Shown: positions 9,009 to 18,795, numbered from the stretch's first letter. The stretch: DNA of 64,000 nt from B10-G9 sp963712165 (GCA_963712165.1 CAVQGY010000005.1:251743-315742), one strand, 5' to 3'. The notes: generated by a model from the letters alone, not told the origin. Translations and numbers: made by a program.

Positions 9009-10501
9009 TCTTGGACTCGGAATAAACCCTTGATGAAACTCACGAACCGGTTTACAGGGGACTTAATCCATGTGATCTCTCGCTTGCTGCCCGGCCGGAT
9101 CTGTCCTCGACTGATCAGTCCGAACAGGGTCAGTCCTAGCAGCAGGATCAGCGCCAATCCCAGAAGGGCAGGGATGTTATTCCTGATAATATCCCAGAAA
9201 TCAAGAGGGGGGAGGATGACTTCAACTTTAATAGGAGTTTCAATGCTTTGCCGGCTCAAACCCATTGAGTCTACAGCCTCCAGGCTAAGGTAGTGTGTGC
9301 CGCTGATTTGGTAATCCTCTAAATCCCAGGTGAATTGGTCAAAAGGAGGGGAGGTTCTGGCTTCGATGAGCTCCCCGTCAACTCTAAAGATCACTTTCTC
9401 CAGATCGCGGAGATGTAAATCCGGAAATTCAATTAGGATTGGCAGAATCACTGAGCTTGGCTCGAATTTGATTCCTTCAGCGCCGTCAAGGGTCTCTTCA
9501 ACGGGAGTCCTTGTTATGACCCGGGGAGGGGCGATAAAGAACGGGTTTGGCGGTTGAATATCAAGTGTGAACTCCCTTATACCCTCTACTGTTCCAAAAG
9601 TTGTCGCGACCGATACTTCTAGAGTATGGGTCCCTGAGGTGAGGATGCTGGATTGATACTTCACCAGATATGTTGTCCTCAGCGGGAGTAGAAGCTGACC
9701 AAGATCTGCAAGGGGTCCTTCACCTGAGAAGGTCAGGTATTTACCTCCGGTTTCCGAAGACAGGGATTGAAGTTTGGTTGCTCCTGAACTCTCGAAATAG
9801 GCTGGAGAGGAGACTAACACCGTATAAACCTGAACTTGATTATCCTTTGCCTGGGAGATCAGACTATCGATGGTTTCGAATTCATCTGAGGTCGGCTGGT
9901 GGGAAAAAAACAGCACAACCTTCTTCATACCAGGTTGGTTGACAGGATCGGCGGCGACCTCGATCGCCCGTGAGAGGACAGTTAGATCCGAAATGGTTTC
10001 CCTTTCCACTGCCTCCATCTTCTCCAGTGCACTGACCCAAGCTGATTTCTCATCCAGGTGGATGACTTCCAATCCAAGATTATCCAGGATGCTCAGATCA
10101 TCATTAGCTGAGTCCTGAGGTTGGGCAGCCCAATTAAGGAGAGATTCCTGGATAAGATCGAATCTTGATCGTCCGCTTGTATCCTGAATAGCAAAAGGGG
10201 CAGATAGATTAAACGCTACAACCAGTTGGATTCCAGGTTGGAGAGGCTGGAGTTCAAGGATCTCCTGGTTTACGCCATCCTCAAAGAGGGTGATTTGATC
10301 CAATTGGATGTTTCCCAGTGGGGTGCCCCCCCTGTCTATTGGATCCATATAAAAGGAAATAGTGGGGTAGGCAGAGTGGTCTGGGGGGGAGATGAGGATA
10401 GATCTATCTGTCTGTGCCCTGGCCCCGGATGATCCAGACAGGGCAGCCAGACAGAGAAGAAGTACTTTAAGAAAGGAGGTCGAATTTACCCTTTTATTCA
10501 T
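8960..10501 (-). CDS. Exported VWA-domain protein with C-terminal membrane anchor
   Basis: About 513 residues from the ATG at 10501 (the frame is open from a TTG at 10525). A signal peptide (SFLKVLLLCLAALSGSSGARA) is followed by a von Willebrand factor A-like domain, in which LVVAFNLSAPF stands where a DxSxS metal site would be and MKKVVLFFSHQPTSDEFETI marks a core strand. An Ig-like region comes next, then one membrane segment near the end (IPALLGLALILLLGLTLFGL) and a short basic cytosolic stretch. The incomplete MIDAS suggests weak or no metal binding. The frame ends at 8960, inside the FHA frame (see the FHA and GGGTTTA entries). It is divergent from maf. Confidence 0.75.
   Translation of the reverse strand: MNKRVNSTSFLKVLLLCLAALSGSSGARAQTDRSILISPPDHSAYPTISFYMDPIDRGGTPLGNIQLDQITLFEDGVNQEILELQPLQPGIQLVVAFNLSAPFAIQDTSGRSRFDLIQESLLNWAAQPQDSANDDLSILDNLGLEVIHLDEKSAWVSALEKMEAVERETISDLTVLSRAIEVAADPVNQPGMKKVVLFFSHQPTSDEFETIDSLISQAKDNQVQVYTVLVSSPAYFESSGATKLQSLSSETGGKYLTFSGEGPLADLGQLLLPLRTTYLVKYQSSILTSGTHTLEVSVATTFGTVEGIREFTLDIQPPNPFFIAPPRVITRTPVEETLDGAEGIKFEPSSVILPILIEFPDLHLRDLEKVIFRVDGELIEARTSPPFDQFTWDLEDYQISGTHYLSLEAVDSMGLSRQSIETPIKVEVILPPLDFWDIIRNNIPALLGLALILLLGLTLFGLISRGQIRPGSKREITWIKSPVNRFVSFIKGLFRVQECSIRKQSPWRSVHTV
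9023..9029 (-). promoter_or_regulatory. Candidate -1 frameshift slippery heptamer GGGTTTA
   Basis: Read on the minus strand in the frame of the VWA protein, the codons are AAG GGT TTA. This places G GGT TTA exactly in the X XXY YYZ register needed for tandem -1 slippage. After slippage the ribosome enters the frame of the FHA domain; without slippage it stops at 8960. A short TTCCG/CGGAA inverted pair follows, but it starts immediately after the heptamer and is weak as a stimulator. Confidence 0.4.
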
Positions 10502-10665
10502 AATTGATGATTGCCATTGTACCAAAAAGGGGATTTTTAGAGCTTAGTATCCATTTTCAGTGAGTTTACAAAAATCTAACTACCATCAAAAGCAAAAATC
10601 GTCTGTGTGATAGAATTTGTTGTATTGAAAAAATCAATTCCAGGCTCCACTCGGTTCAGTAGGCG

Positions 10666-11344
10666 ATGAAAGAATTCATTCTGGCATCAAAATCACCCCG
10701 GCGGAAAGACCTGCTCCGGAATTTGATTGATAGCTTCCTTATCATCAATCCCGAAATTGTTGAAGTCCGCGAAAAGGGAGAAACCCCAGAAGAGCATGTT
10801 CTCCGGATCAGTGAGCGAAAAGCACTGGTTGGGCGGAAGATGGTCAAAACCTCGCCTGGAATGGACTGTGTGATCATCGCGGCTGATACCATTGTTGTGG
10901 ATGGCGACAGGATTCTCGGAAAGCCAGAGGACAAAACCCAGGCAGTCCGGATGTTAACCGCAGCTGAAGGGAAAAACCCATTTTGTATATTCAGGCCTTG
11001 CGGTTTTTGACACCTCTGGTCAGGAGGTTCTAACCCGAATGGTTTCTTCCAAAGTTCATATGAGGGAGTATACTGAAGAAGAGATTGAAGAGTATGTGGC
11101 CAGCGGAGATCCGATGGACAAAGCTGGTGCATATGCGATCCAGAATCCTCAATTCGACCCTGTGCCGGAATTCAACGATTGTTATGCGAACGTGATGGGT
11201 TTACCCCTCTGCCACCTGGCAGTTCTTCTGCATGAGTTGGACAGCCCTCTCCATGATGATGTAGCAGTCCGCTGCCAGGAATCAATAGGATATCAATGTC
11301 CCATATTTTCCGAGGTGTTGATTGGAATGGATGGGAAGGAATGA
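10666..11344 (+). pseudogene. maf: Maf-family nucleotide pyrophosphatase, frameshifted
   Basis: Maf proteins hydrolyse non-canonical or modified NTPs. The first part (10666 to about 10971) reads FILASKSPRRKDLLRN and VIIAADTIVVDGDRILGKP, the family's catalytic regions. The frame then breaks at a run of five A residues (10972-10976). Removing one A restores THFVYSGLAVFDTSGQEVL and the C-terminal half with KAGAYAIQNPQF and YANVMGLPL, ending at 11344. The intact product would be about 225 aa, normal for the family. The reading is either a true one-base insertion or a homopolymer sequencing error. The stop overlaps the start of the next gene (ATGA at 11341-11344), so the two are coupled. Confidence 0.85.
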
Positions 11345-13584
11345 GAATGAGAATACAAAAATCAAAACTATGGACAATTATCCTGCTGTTGGGGGTGATT
11401 ACAGGCTGCAGCAAGGGGACACCGGATGGCACATTATCTCCCCCGGATACGCCCACTCCAGGACTGGCGACTCCAGTTATTCAGACGACCCAGGCGCCGG
11501 ATGTTGAAAGTGCGGCGGTTGAGTTTCTAGAGTATTGGAAAGTCAGTGATTACTCGGCAATGTATGCTATGTTGAGCCCGGATAGCCAATCCCGGATCAG
11601 CGAGGAGGATTTTTCCCAGGAGTACCATACTCTAGCGGTTGAATTAGCCCTGGGTTCATTGGACTATACGATCCTCTCATCCTTTGTGGATCCCAGCAAA
11701 GCCCAGGTAGCGGTCTCGGTACAGTATGGCAGCCTGCTGATCGAAGGGATCCAGCGAGATATCATCCTGGAGTTAAGCATTGCAGGTGGGTTGTGGAAAG
11801 TGGATTGGGCCAGGAGAATGATCTTCCCTGAACTTGAAGGTGAGAACCAAATTCAACTGGCCCGGCTTCTTCCATCCCGCGGAAATATCTATGATAGGAA
11901 TGGCAGCGTAGTTGTTTCCTATTCCGAGGCGATCTCCTTGGGGTTAACGCCTTCTAATATTGATCCCGAGAGGGAGGATAACCTGCTGAACGAACTAGGC
12001 AGAGACCTGGATATTCCCCCGGAAGTCATCTATGCCATGTATGAGGACTATCCTCCTGGTGTGAACTGGTACCTGCCCCTAGGCGCTATCTCCCTGGATT
12101 CCATCGAGCCCAGATTGGGGATTTTGGAGGGATATACAAATACTGGACTGCTTGTAAGGTATTTTGATGGCCGATTTTACTACAATCAGGGAGTAGCTCC
12201 CCAGGCAATCGGATACGTGCGCTGGATCCAGGAACCAGAAATGGACTTTTACCGCATCCAGGGTTATTCAAAGGGTGAGAAGGTCGGCGGCCAGGGACTG
12301 GAAAGGTGGGGAGAGCCCTATCTGGCAGGGGACAGGGGGGGGATTCTTTATATGGTGGATTCGGAAGGGAATATCCTCACTGAGTTGACCCGGGAAGAAG
12401 CCGCCCCGGCATCCGAGATCTATACAACCTTCGAAAAAGAGTTCCAACTTGATGTTCAGAAGGCTCTCTATGGTTTTAACGGTGCCATTGTCGTGATGGA
12501 GATGGATACTGGTCGTATTCTAGCCATGGCATCTAACCCTCACTTTGATCCAAATGCATTCAATTCCAACTATTACAATTCCTCTTTATTGCTTCAGGAG
12601 TACTACAAGGCGGACCAAAAATCACCTTTCCTGAACAGGGCAACTCAGGGTTTATATCCCCTTGGTTCGGTGTTCAAGATCATCACCATGGCCGCAGCTC
12701 TGGAAACAGGAGAGTTTCAGGCGAGTGATACCTATGAATGCGAATATTTCTTTAACGAGCTTCCTGGTGTCACGCTGAACGATTGGACCTATGATCACTT
12801 TCTGGAAGATGGGAAGCAGCTCCCAAGCGGAAACTTGACCTTGCCTGCTGGTTTATACCGCTCCTGTAATCCCTGGTTCTGGCATATCGGTTTGCACCTG
12901 TACCGGAATGGCTTTGAAAGCGCTATTTCGGATATGGCAAAAGGCTTTGGGCTGGGTGCCCCCACGGGCATTGAAAGCCTGGAAGAGGAAGCCGGAGACA
13001 TGCCGGTTCCGGGTTCAGAGCTAGACGCCACCAACCTGGCTATCGGCCAGGGAAATTCGCTGGTCACACCTCTCCAGGTAGTACGTTTCATCGCCGCCAT
13101 TGGAAACGGCGGCACCCTTTACCGCCCGCAGTTTGTGGAGAGCATCCGCTTACCGAGTGGGGAAGAACTGTTCAGGTTCGAGCCGGAGATTATTGGTGAA
13201 CTGCCGATCAGCGAAGCCACCAGGAATACCATCATCAATGCCATGATCCAGGTTGTTGAAAAACCGGCACCAAACCCAGGAACGGCATCTCACCGATTCA
13301 AGGGATTGACGGAGCGGATCCCGATCGCTGGTAAGACCGGAACCGCAGAGTCAGGCTCCGGAGAATCCCATGCCTGGTTTGCAGGGTATACCAATGTCCA
13401 GAACCCGGATAAACCGGATATTGCCGTAGTAGTGATCGCGGAAAACGCCGGTGAGGGATCTGATATTGCTGCCCCGATCTTCAGACGAGTGGTTGAGCTG
13501 TACTTCAACCAGTATTTGAAATATTACCCGTGGGAAGTTGAGATAGGTGTCTGGTATGTGCCAGAGGATGAAGTTGCAGAATAA
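11341..13584 (+). CDS. Class B penicillin-binding lipoprotein (MecA/PBP2-like transpeptidase)
   Basis: A peptidoglycan D,D-transpeptidase of 747 residues, anchored outside the membrane. A lipobox ends in GVITGC (Cys23). Residues of about 50-160 resemble the NTF2-like MecA N-terminal domain, followed by the dimerisation region. The transpeptidase domain has all three active-site motifs: S443-V-F-K446, S508-C-N510 and K665-T-G. The start is the ATG at 11341, which overlaps the maf stop and is preceded by GGGAAGGA; the frame is open from 11296. A lipid anchor instead of a transmembrane helix is unusual for a PBP2-type protein outside Gram-positive-like lineages. It likely acts in cell-wall synthesis. 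Confidence 0.88.
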   Translation: MRMRIQKSKLWTIILLLGVITGCSKGTPDGTLSPPDTPTPGLATPVIQTTQAPDVESAAVEFLEYWKVSDYSAMYAMLSPDSQSRISEEDFSQEYHTLAVELALGSLDYTILSSFVDPSKAQVAVSVQYGSLLIEGIQRDIILELSIAGGLWKVDWARRMIFPELEGENQIQLARLLPSRGNIYDRNGSVVVSYSEAISLGLTPSNIDPEREDNLLNELGRDLDIPPEVIYAMYEDYPPGVNWYLPLGAISLDSIEPRLGILEGYTNTGLLVRYFDGRFYYNQGVAPQAIGYVRWIQEPEMDFYRIQGYSKGEKVGGQGLERWGEPYLAGDRGGILYMVDSEGNILTELTREEAAPASEIYTTFEKEFQLDVQKALYGFNGAIVVMEMDTGRILAMASNPHFDPNAFNSNYYNSSLLLQEYYKADQKSPFLNRATQGLYPLGSVFKIITMAAALETGEFQASDTYECEYFFNELPGVTLNDWTYDHFLEDGKQLPSGNLTLPAGLYRSCNPWFWHIGLHLYRNGFESAISDMAKGFGLGAPTGIESLEEEAGDMPVPGSELDATNLAIGQGNSLVTPLQVVRFIAAIGNGGTLYRPQFVESIRLPSGEELFRFEPEIIGELPISEATRNTIINAMIQVVEKPAPNPGTASHRFKGLTERIPIAGKTGTAESGSGESHAWFAGYTNVQNPDKPDIAVVVIAENAGEGSDIAAPIFRRVVELYFNQYLKYYPWEVEIGVWYVPEDEVAE

Positions 13585-13602
13585 GATAAAAGGGAGTACT
13601 CT

Positions 13603-14529
13603 TTGACCGAAGAAATCCGCGGACGGATCATCAAGACCCAATCCGGGTTCTATGATGTGGAAACAGACCAGGGTGTTATTATTTGCCAGCTTCGAGGGCG
13701 CCTGAAAAAAGGGCAAAAGCTGGGAGATATCGCTGCGATTGGTGATTGGGTCCGGATTACCACTCAGGAATCTGACACAGGTATGATTGAGGATGTTGAG
13801 CCCCGCAAATCTATGTTATATCGGATGGCCCCCACACCCCGGGGAGAATTTCAACAGGTTCTGATAGCCAATCCAGACCAGGCGGTTTTTGTGTTTTCCG
13901 TAAAAGACCCCGAACCTCGCTTGAGAATGTTGGATCGGTTCCTGGTAATCGCGGAAAAAGAACAGATCGAGGCCGTGATCGTAGCGAATAAGATCGATCT
14001 AACCGGGATGCGGGTAGCCCGAGAGCTATTTCAACGCTATGAAAAAATCGGCTACACCGTCTTTTACACCTCAGTACCGAAGAATAAAGGGTTAAAGGCG
14101 CTTTTAAAGCAGCTAATTGGCAAAACGAGCATTTTTGCGGGCCCATCAGGCGCGGGGAAGTCCAGTATTCTGAACACTATCCAGCCCGGACTGGGCCTTG
14201 CGGTCAAAGAGGTCAGTGAAACGACCAGCAAGGGCAAACATACTACGGTCTCCCGCAAGCTGTTACCTCTGGAATTGGGTGGTTATGTGGCAGACACTCC
14301 GGGGCTGAAAGCCCTGGATCTGTGGGATATAACTCCGGAAGAGGTGGATGGCTATTTTCGGGAGATCAGTCAGGCCTTGGAACAGTGCCGTTTCAGCGAT
14401 TGCAGTCATACCCACGAACCTGGCTGCGAAGTCATTGAAGCCATCAAAAGAAAGGAGATCCACCCGGAACGTTATCGATCCTACCTCCGCATGCGGGAAG
14501 TGGAAGAAGATAAAATACCATGGTTCTAA
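13603..14529 (+). CDS. rsgA: Ribosome small-subunit-dependent GTPase A
   Basis: A 308-residue circularly permuted GTPase that helps mature the 30S ribosomal subunit. An OB-fold comes first, followed by permuted G motifs: NKID (129-132), then GPSGAGKS (180-187) and DTPG (231-234). The C-terminal zinc site is Cys262, Cys267, His269 and Cys275. The start appears to be the TTG at 13603, 18 bases after the penicillin-binding gene and near GGGAGT. The 3' end overlaps the next gene by 10 bases, so it is part of the maf-PBP-rsgA-SBP run. Confidence 0.95.
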   Translation: MTEEIRGRIIKTQSGFYDVETDQGVIICQLRGRLKKGQKLGDIAAIGDWVRITTQESDTGMIEDVEPRKSMLYRMAPTPRGEFQQVLIANPDQAVFVFSVKDPEPRLRMLDRFLVIAEKEQIEAVIVANKIDLTGMRVARELFQRYEKIGYTVFYTSVPKNKGLKALLKQLIGKTSIFAGPSGAGKSSILNTIQPGLGLAVKEVSETTSKGKHTTVSRKLLPLELGGYVADTPGLKALDLWDITPEEVDGYFREISQALEQCRFSDCSHTHEPGCEVIEAIKRKEIHPERYRSYLRMREVEEDKIPWF

Positions 14530-16418
14530 AAAGGCAATTCATCCTGGCAATCATACTCGCATCCCTGATTGGGTTAACGTCCTGCAGCCCGGAGGGATTA
14601 AGTGTCTTTGATATTCCAGGTGATGTTCAATCTGATCCGGAACCGACAACATTCCCAACTCCAGATCCTCCCTCTATTCTGTCGGTCTGTCTGGGCAGAG
14701 AGCCTGGATCACTCTTCCTATATGGAGATCTTTCAGTGTCAGCGGAAATTATCCGCCAGGCAATCTACGATGGTCCAGTTGACCAGGTTGGATTCGTGTT
14801 CCAGCCCATCATCCTCGATGACCTTCCATCCCAGGAAAATGGCGGTGTCTCAGTGAACCAGGTTGAGGTCTTTCCCGGTCAGGGTTTGGTTGATACCCAG
14901 GGAAATATCACCCTCCTGGCTCCTGGTGTGGAATACAGACCAGCTGGTTGTTACAGCCCTGATTGTTGGGAGATCTACCAAGATCAGGCGTCTGTTTACC
15001 TTGATCAGGTTTCTGTCCAGTTCTCGATTATGGCTGGAATCCGCTGGTCTGACGGGGCTCCTCTTACTCCGGAGGATTCCCTATTTTCCTATCAGGTAGC
15101 TAAGGAGATCTATGGACCCCGGGGCCCCGCCAAGCTCCGGTTCGCGGCTGATTACCAGGTCCTTGAAGAGGGAGATCTCCAGTGGACGGGTCTTCCCGGC
15201 TACCTGGGTATCTACGATTATGCCGAGTTGTTTTTCACTCCCTTGCCAGGGCATTTGTGGGCAAACTATACCAGGGAGGAGCTGTTGACCTCCCCGCAAA
15301 CAACCATCACGCCCTTAGGCTGGGGACCTTATCGATCACTGGAATGGCTCAGGGGGGACCATATCACCCTGATCAGGAATGATTATTATCACCTTGGAAA
15401 CCAGGGCTGGCCTGCCTACGATTTCCTGGTGTTCCGTTTTGTGCAGGATGGACAGGAGGCATTGGCCGCCTATAAATCCGGAGAGTGTGATCTGGTTGTT
15501 AACACACCAGGCTTTACCACATACTTACCTGAGATCCTCTCCTTGGAGAAGACCGGCGACCTGAACCTGACCTTTATCGATCAGCCAGCCTGGGAGCAGA
15601 TCAGTTTTGGTATCGACTCTATAGAGAGATCGCGGAAGCTGCTGACCGATCCGCAGATGCGGAATGCGATTGCCATGTGTATTGATAAGGAGTCTATCGC
15701 TGCCAGCCGGAAAGATGCAGGAACGTTGGCTGACAACCTTTATCACCCCCTGGATCCTCGCAGCAACCCTGAGATTGACTCGCATATTTATCAACCGGCG
15801 GAAGGGGAGGCGATACTCGAATCCCTGGGCTGGTCTGATAATGACCTGGACCCGACCACTCCCCGGACGGGTTGGGGAGTGGCTGGTATACCCTGGGGAA
15901 CATCCCTGGAGCTGTCCTTGCTGGTGCCTGGAGTAGAGGGGGATTCGCCGACAGCGGAGATGATCAAAGAGCAATTGGGTCTATGTGGAATAGGAGTAGA
16001 TATCCAGTATCTGCCAGCTGCAGAGCTTTTGGCGCCAGGACCGGAAGGTCCGATTTTTGGTCGCCAATTTGATCTTGCCTTATTTGCCTGGACAACTGGC
16101 AGCTACCATCTGTGCCAGATATTCCAAACGGGTGAGATTCCAGGACAGTATCCTGCTTATCCCAAAGGATGGGGTGGAGCTAACCCTGCAGGTTTCAGCG
16201 AGCAGGGCTTCGATCAGGCCTGCCAGGCAATATTGACAAACCCCCCTGATTCTGAGGAATCCAGACAGGGAATCCAGGACGTACAATCCATTTTTCAGAC
16301 AGACCTGCCAGCTCTCCCGTTATTCTACCGCAGAGATGTTCTGATCTCCCGACCGGGACTGACTGGTTTGACCGAGGGAAGCCCTATGCCATTCGTGACA
16401 ATCGAGTATATGGACTAA
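14520..16418 (+). CDS. Peptide-type ABC transporter solute-binding lipoprotein
   Basis: A 632-residue SBP_bac_5-type (DppA/OppA-like) binding protein with a lipobox ending in GLTSC (Cys22). A Thr/Pro-rich spacer follows, and then two lobes recognisable by VQFSIMAGIRWSDGAPLTPE and NAIAMCIDKESIA. It would capture a peptide or other solute outside the cell for an ABC importer. It overlaps rsgA by 10 bases and ends about 250 bases before the Dpp ATPase genes, so it may share that importer with the second binding protein at 18792. The ligand cannot be read from sequence. Confidence 0.85.
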   Translation: MVLKRQFILAIILASLIGLTSCSPEGLSVFDIPGDVQSDPEPTTFPTPDPPSILSVCLGREPGSLFLYGDLSVSAEIIRQAIYDGPVDQVGFVFQPIILDDLPSQENGGVSVNQVEVFPGQGLVDTQGNITLLAPGVEYRPAGCYSPDCWEIYQDQASVYLDQVSVQFSIMAGIRWSDGAPLTPEDSLFSYQVAKEIYGPRGPAKLRFAADYQVLEEGDLQWTGLPGYLGIYDYAELFFTPLPGHLWANYTREELLTSPQTTITPLGWGPYRSLEWLRGDHITLIRNDYYHLGNQGWPAYDFLVFRFVQDGQEALAAYKSGECDLVVNTPGFTTYLPEILSLEKTGDLNLTFIDQPAWEQISFGIDSIERSRKLLTDPQMRNAIAMCIDKESIAASRKDAGTLADNLYHPLDPRSNPEIDSHIYQPAEGEAILESLGWSDNDLDPTTPRTGWGVAGIPWGTSLELSLLVPGVEGDSPTAEMIKEQLGLCGIGVDIQYLPAAELLAPGPEGPIFGRQFDLALFAWTTGSYHLCQIFQTGEIPGQYPAYPKGWGGANPAGFSEQGFDQACQAILTNPPDSEESRQGIQDVQSIFQTDLPALPLFYRRDVLISRPGLTGLTEGSPMPFVTIEYMD

Positions 16419-16483
16419 TTGTGATCAGCCTGGATGAACTGGAGTTGACCCTGATGGAGTACACGCTTATTTTATTCAGGAAT

Positions 16484-16511
16484 TTGACTAGCAAATATTT
16501 TTCTTTATGGT
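16484..16511 (+). promoter_or_regulatory. Possible promoter of the peptide importer operon
   Basis: TTGACT (16484-16489) and TATGGT (16506-16511) are separated by 16 bases in the only sizeable gap (248 bases) upstream of the dpp operon. The -10 match is weak and no transcription data support it. Confidence 0.25.
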
Positions 16512-16666
16512 AGAATTCTTCTTCAGGATGCAAAAACCCCAAAATATTTATATTAGAAAGTATGGATTGAATTTTTCACCTACAAGTTGTATAGTTAGAG
16601 GATAAATTAGGACCCGTTGTAACTCGATGAAGTACAAAGCGCCAACTTTGTGACTGGAGGAGAGAA

Positions 16667-17662
16667 TTGGATAAGCGAGAGGTCATACTTGATATTCAGG
16701 ATCTGCATGCGCGATTTCACACCCAGGAAGGAGTTGTTCATGCAGTAAATGGGATTTCTTACATAGTACATGCTGGGGAAACTGTAGGAATTGTGGGGGA
16801 GAGTGGCTGCGGGAAGAGCGTTTCCATGCTATCTGTGATGGATTTGCTAGCCAAGCCACCAGCCGAAGTTATAGCAGAAGGGATCTATTTTAAAGGCAAG
16901 GACCTGCGGCACCTCTCACGATCTGAGATGCGCAAGATCCGGGGATCCAACATGACCATGATCTTCCAGGATCCGATGACTTCCCTGAATCCCGTCTTGA
17001 CTGTAGGATTCCAGATTAAAGAACCTCTTAAACTCCACCTGGGAATGAGTGATGAAGAGGCCACGAAACGAGCTGCAGAACTCCTGGCGCTTGTGAATAT
17101 CCCTGAGGCCGAAAGCCGATTATCTGATTATCCCCACCAATTCTCCGGAGGCATGAGGCAGCGGGCTATGGTTGCTATTGCCCTGGCCTGCAATCCTACC
17201 TTGTTGATTGCTGACGAACCGACCACTGCTCTGGATGTCACCATCCAGGCCCAGCTGGTTGAACTGGTCAAAGAGATCCAGGCCCAACTGGGCATGGCTT
17301 TGATCTGGATCACCCATGACCTGGGCGTCGTCGCCGGAATAGCCGAAAGGGTGATTGTCATGTATGCTGGTTATGTTGTGGAAGATGCCGTAGTCGAAGA
17401 ACTTTACGGCAATCCGCTTCACCCCTACACATTGGCGCTGCTGAAATCCCTTCCCCGACTGGATGAACGCTCGGAAGAAAAACTGGCCACCATCGAAGGA
17501 CTGCCGCCCAGTCTGCTGGCTTGCCCTACATGCTGTCCCTTTGAACCACGCTGCGAGTTCGCTGTACCCAAATGCAAGGAGATCAATCCCCCACTGGAAG
17601 AGGTCAGACCTGGCCACAGGATTGCCTGCTGGGTTGATATAAAAACAGGGGAGTTAAGATAA
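16667..17662 (+). CDS. dppD: Peptide ABC transporter ATPase, DppD/OppD type
   Basis: A 331-residue ATP-binding subunit. Walker A is GESGCGKS, the signature is FSGGMRQR, Walker B is LLIADEPTTALD, and the switch His lies in WITHDLGVV. The C-terminal oligopeptide-importer extension carries the cysteine-rich segment CPFEPRCEFAVPKC, as in DppD/OppD, which may hold an Fe-S cluster. The start is a TTG at 16667, after GGAGGAGAG. It shares one base with the next gene (TAATG). Together with DppF it would drive the permeases at 20659 and 21703. Confidence 0.9.
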   Translation: MDKREVILDIQDLHARFHTQEGVVHAVNGISYIVHAGETVGIVGESGCGKSVSMLSVMDLLAKPPAEVIAEGIYFKGKDLRHLSRSEMRKIRGSNMTMIFQDPMTSLNPVLTVGFQIKEPLKLHLGMSDEEATKRAAELLALVNIPEAESRLSDYPHQFSGGMRQRAMVAIALACNPTLLIADEPTTALDVTIQAQLVELVKEIQAQLGMALIWITHDLGVVAGIAERVIVMYAGYVVEDAVVEELYGNPLHPYTLALLKSLPRLDERSEEKLATIEGLPPSLLACPTCCPFEPRCEFAVPKCKEINPPLEEVRPGHRIACWVDIKTGELR

Positions 17663-18666
17663 TGGCTGAAAATAACACATTGGTACGTGTAGAGAACCTG
17701 GTTAAACATTTCCCCATCACACAAGGTGTTGTTTTCCAGCGCCAGGTTGGGGCTGTTAAGGCTGTTGATGGAGTCAGTTTTGAGATCAAACAGGGAGAGA
17801 CCCTTGGTCTGGTGGGAGAAAGTGGCTGCGGCAAATCAACCACAGGTCGAACCATATTGCAGCTGCACGAGCCCACTAGCGGCAAGATTTTTTTTGAAGA
17901 TCGGGATCTCACCACCATGGGAGAAGCCAATCTGCGCAAACTGCGCCGGGATATGCAGATCATTTTCCAAGATCCCTATGCTTCGCTTAATCCCCGGATG
18001 ACGATCGGGGATATCATTGGGGAACCGCTGGATATTCATAAGATCGGCTCTGCCAAAGAACGCCTTGAAAGGGTACAGGAGCTGCTCAACCTGGTGCGCT
18101 TGAATCCATTTTTTATCAAGCGTTATCCCCACGAATTTTCGGGAGGTCAGCGTCAGAGGATCGGTGTTGCCAGGGCTTTGGCATTGAACCCGCATTTCAT
18201 CGTATGTGATGAACCCATTTCTGCCCTGGATGTGTCGGTCCAAGCCCAGGTGGTCAACCTGCTGGAAGAGCTTCAGGAGAAATTCGACCTGACCTACCTG
18301 TTTATTGCCCACGACCTTTCCATGGTAAGGCATATCTCTGACAGGATCGCGGTCATGTACCTGGGCAAACTGGTTGAACTTGCCGATAAGGACGAACTCT
18401 TTTATAATAAGATGCACCCCTATGCCATTGCATTGCTGTCCGCGGTACCCATACCTGATCCGATCAAAGAGCGCCAGCGAAAACGGATCATCCTGGAGGG
18501 CGATGTACCTAGCCCCGCAAATCCCCCTTCTGGCTGCCGCTTCCACAATCGTTGCCCTATAGCGCAAGACCTGTGCAAGATCGAGGATCCACCTTTTGAA
18601 GAAAAATCACCTGGACACTGGGTAGCCTGTCACTTCACTAAAAAAGCCCAGGAAGAGATGATCTAA
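17662..18666 (+). CDS. dppF: Peptide ABC transporter ATPase, DppF/OppF type
   Basis: A 334-residue ATP-binding subunit, the partner of DppD. Walker A is GESGCGKS, the signature FSGGQRQR, Walker B FIVCDEPISALD and the switch region FIAHDLSMV. The C-terminal segment CRFHNRCPIAQDLC is the expected cysteine-rich extension. Its start overlaps the dppD stop by one base, which indicates translational coupling. Confidence 0.92.
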   Translation: MAENNTLVRVENLVKHFPITQGVVFQRQVGAVKAVDGVSFEIKQGETLGLVGESGCGKSTTGRTILQLHEPTSGKIFFEDRDLTTMGEANLRKLRRDMQIIFQDPYASLNPRMTIGDIIGEPLDIHKIGSAKERLERVQELLNLVRLNPFFIKRYPHEFSGGQRQRIGVARALALNPHFIVCDEPISALDVSVQAQVVNLLEELQEKFDLTYLFIAHDLSMVRHISDRIAVMYLGKLVELADKDELFYNKMHPYAIALLSAVPIPDPIKERQRKRIILEGDVPSPANPPSGCRFHNRCPIAQDLCKIEDPPFEEKSPGHWVACHFTKKAQEEMI

Positions 18667-18726
18667 TTACCACCTCGTTGTTCACTCGTATCGATCAAAC
18701 GGGGTAATCTTAAAAAAAAGGAGGTG

Positions 18727-18795
18727 ATGCCGCTCAAAAATAATAGAGTACGTAAGAGATTTCAGACACATTTAGAAGGAGAAGAACTACCATGA
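18727..18795 (+). CDS. Possible short leader peptide ahead of the binding-protein gene
   Basis: A 22-codon frame (MPLKNNRVRKRFQTH then LEGEELP) begins right after AAGGAGGTG, an almost perfect complement to the 16S rRNA 3' end. Its TGA overlaps the ATG of dppA as ATGA. The spacing between the SD and its ATG is only two bases, which is short. The gene that follows has its own GAAGGAG at 18776-18782. The frame may be a coupled leader or simply chance. Confidence 0.25.
   Translation: MPLKNNRVRKRFQTHLEGEELP

Noticed and set aside
10656..11132. 158-codon frame opposite maf
   Set aside because: It is antisense to a clear Maf sequence, has no ribosome-binding site and shows no protein-like pattern.
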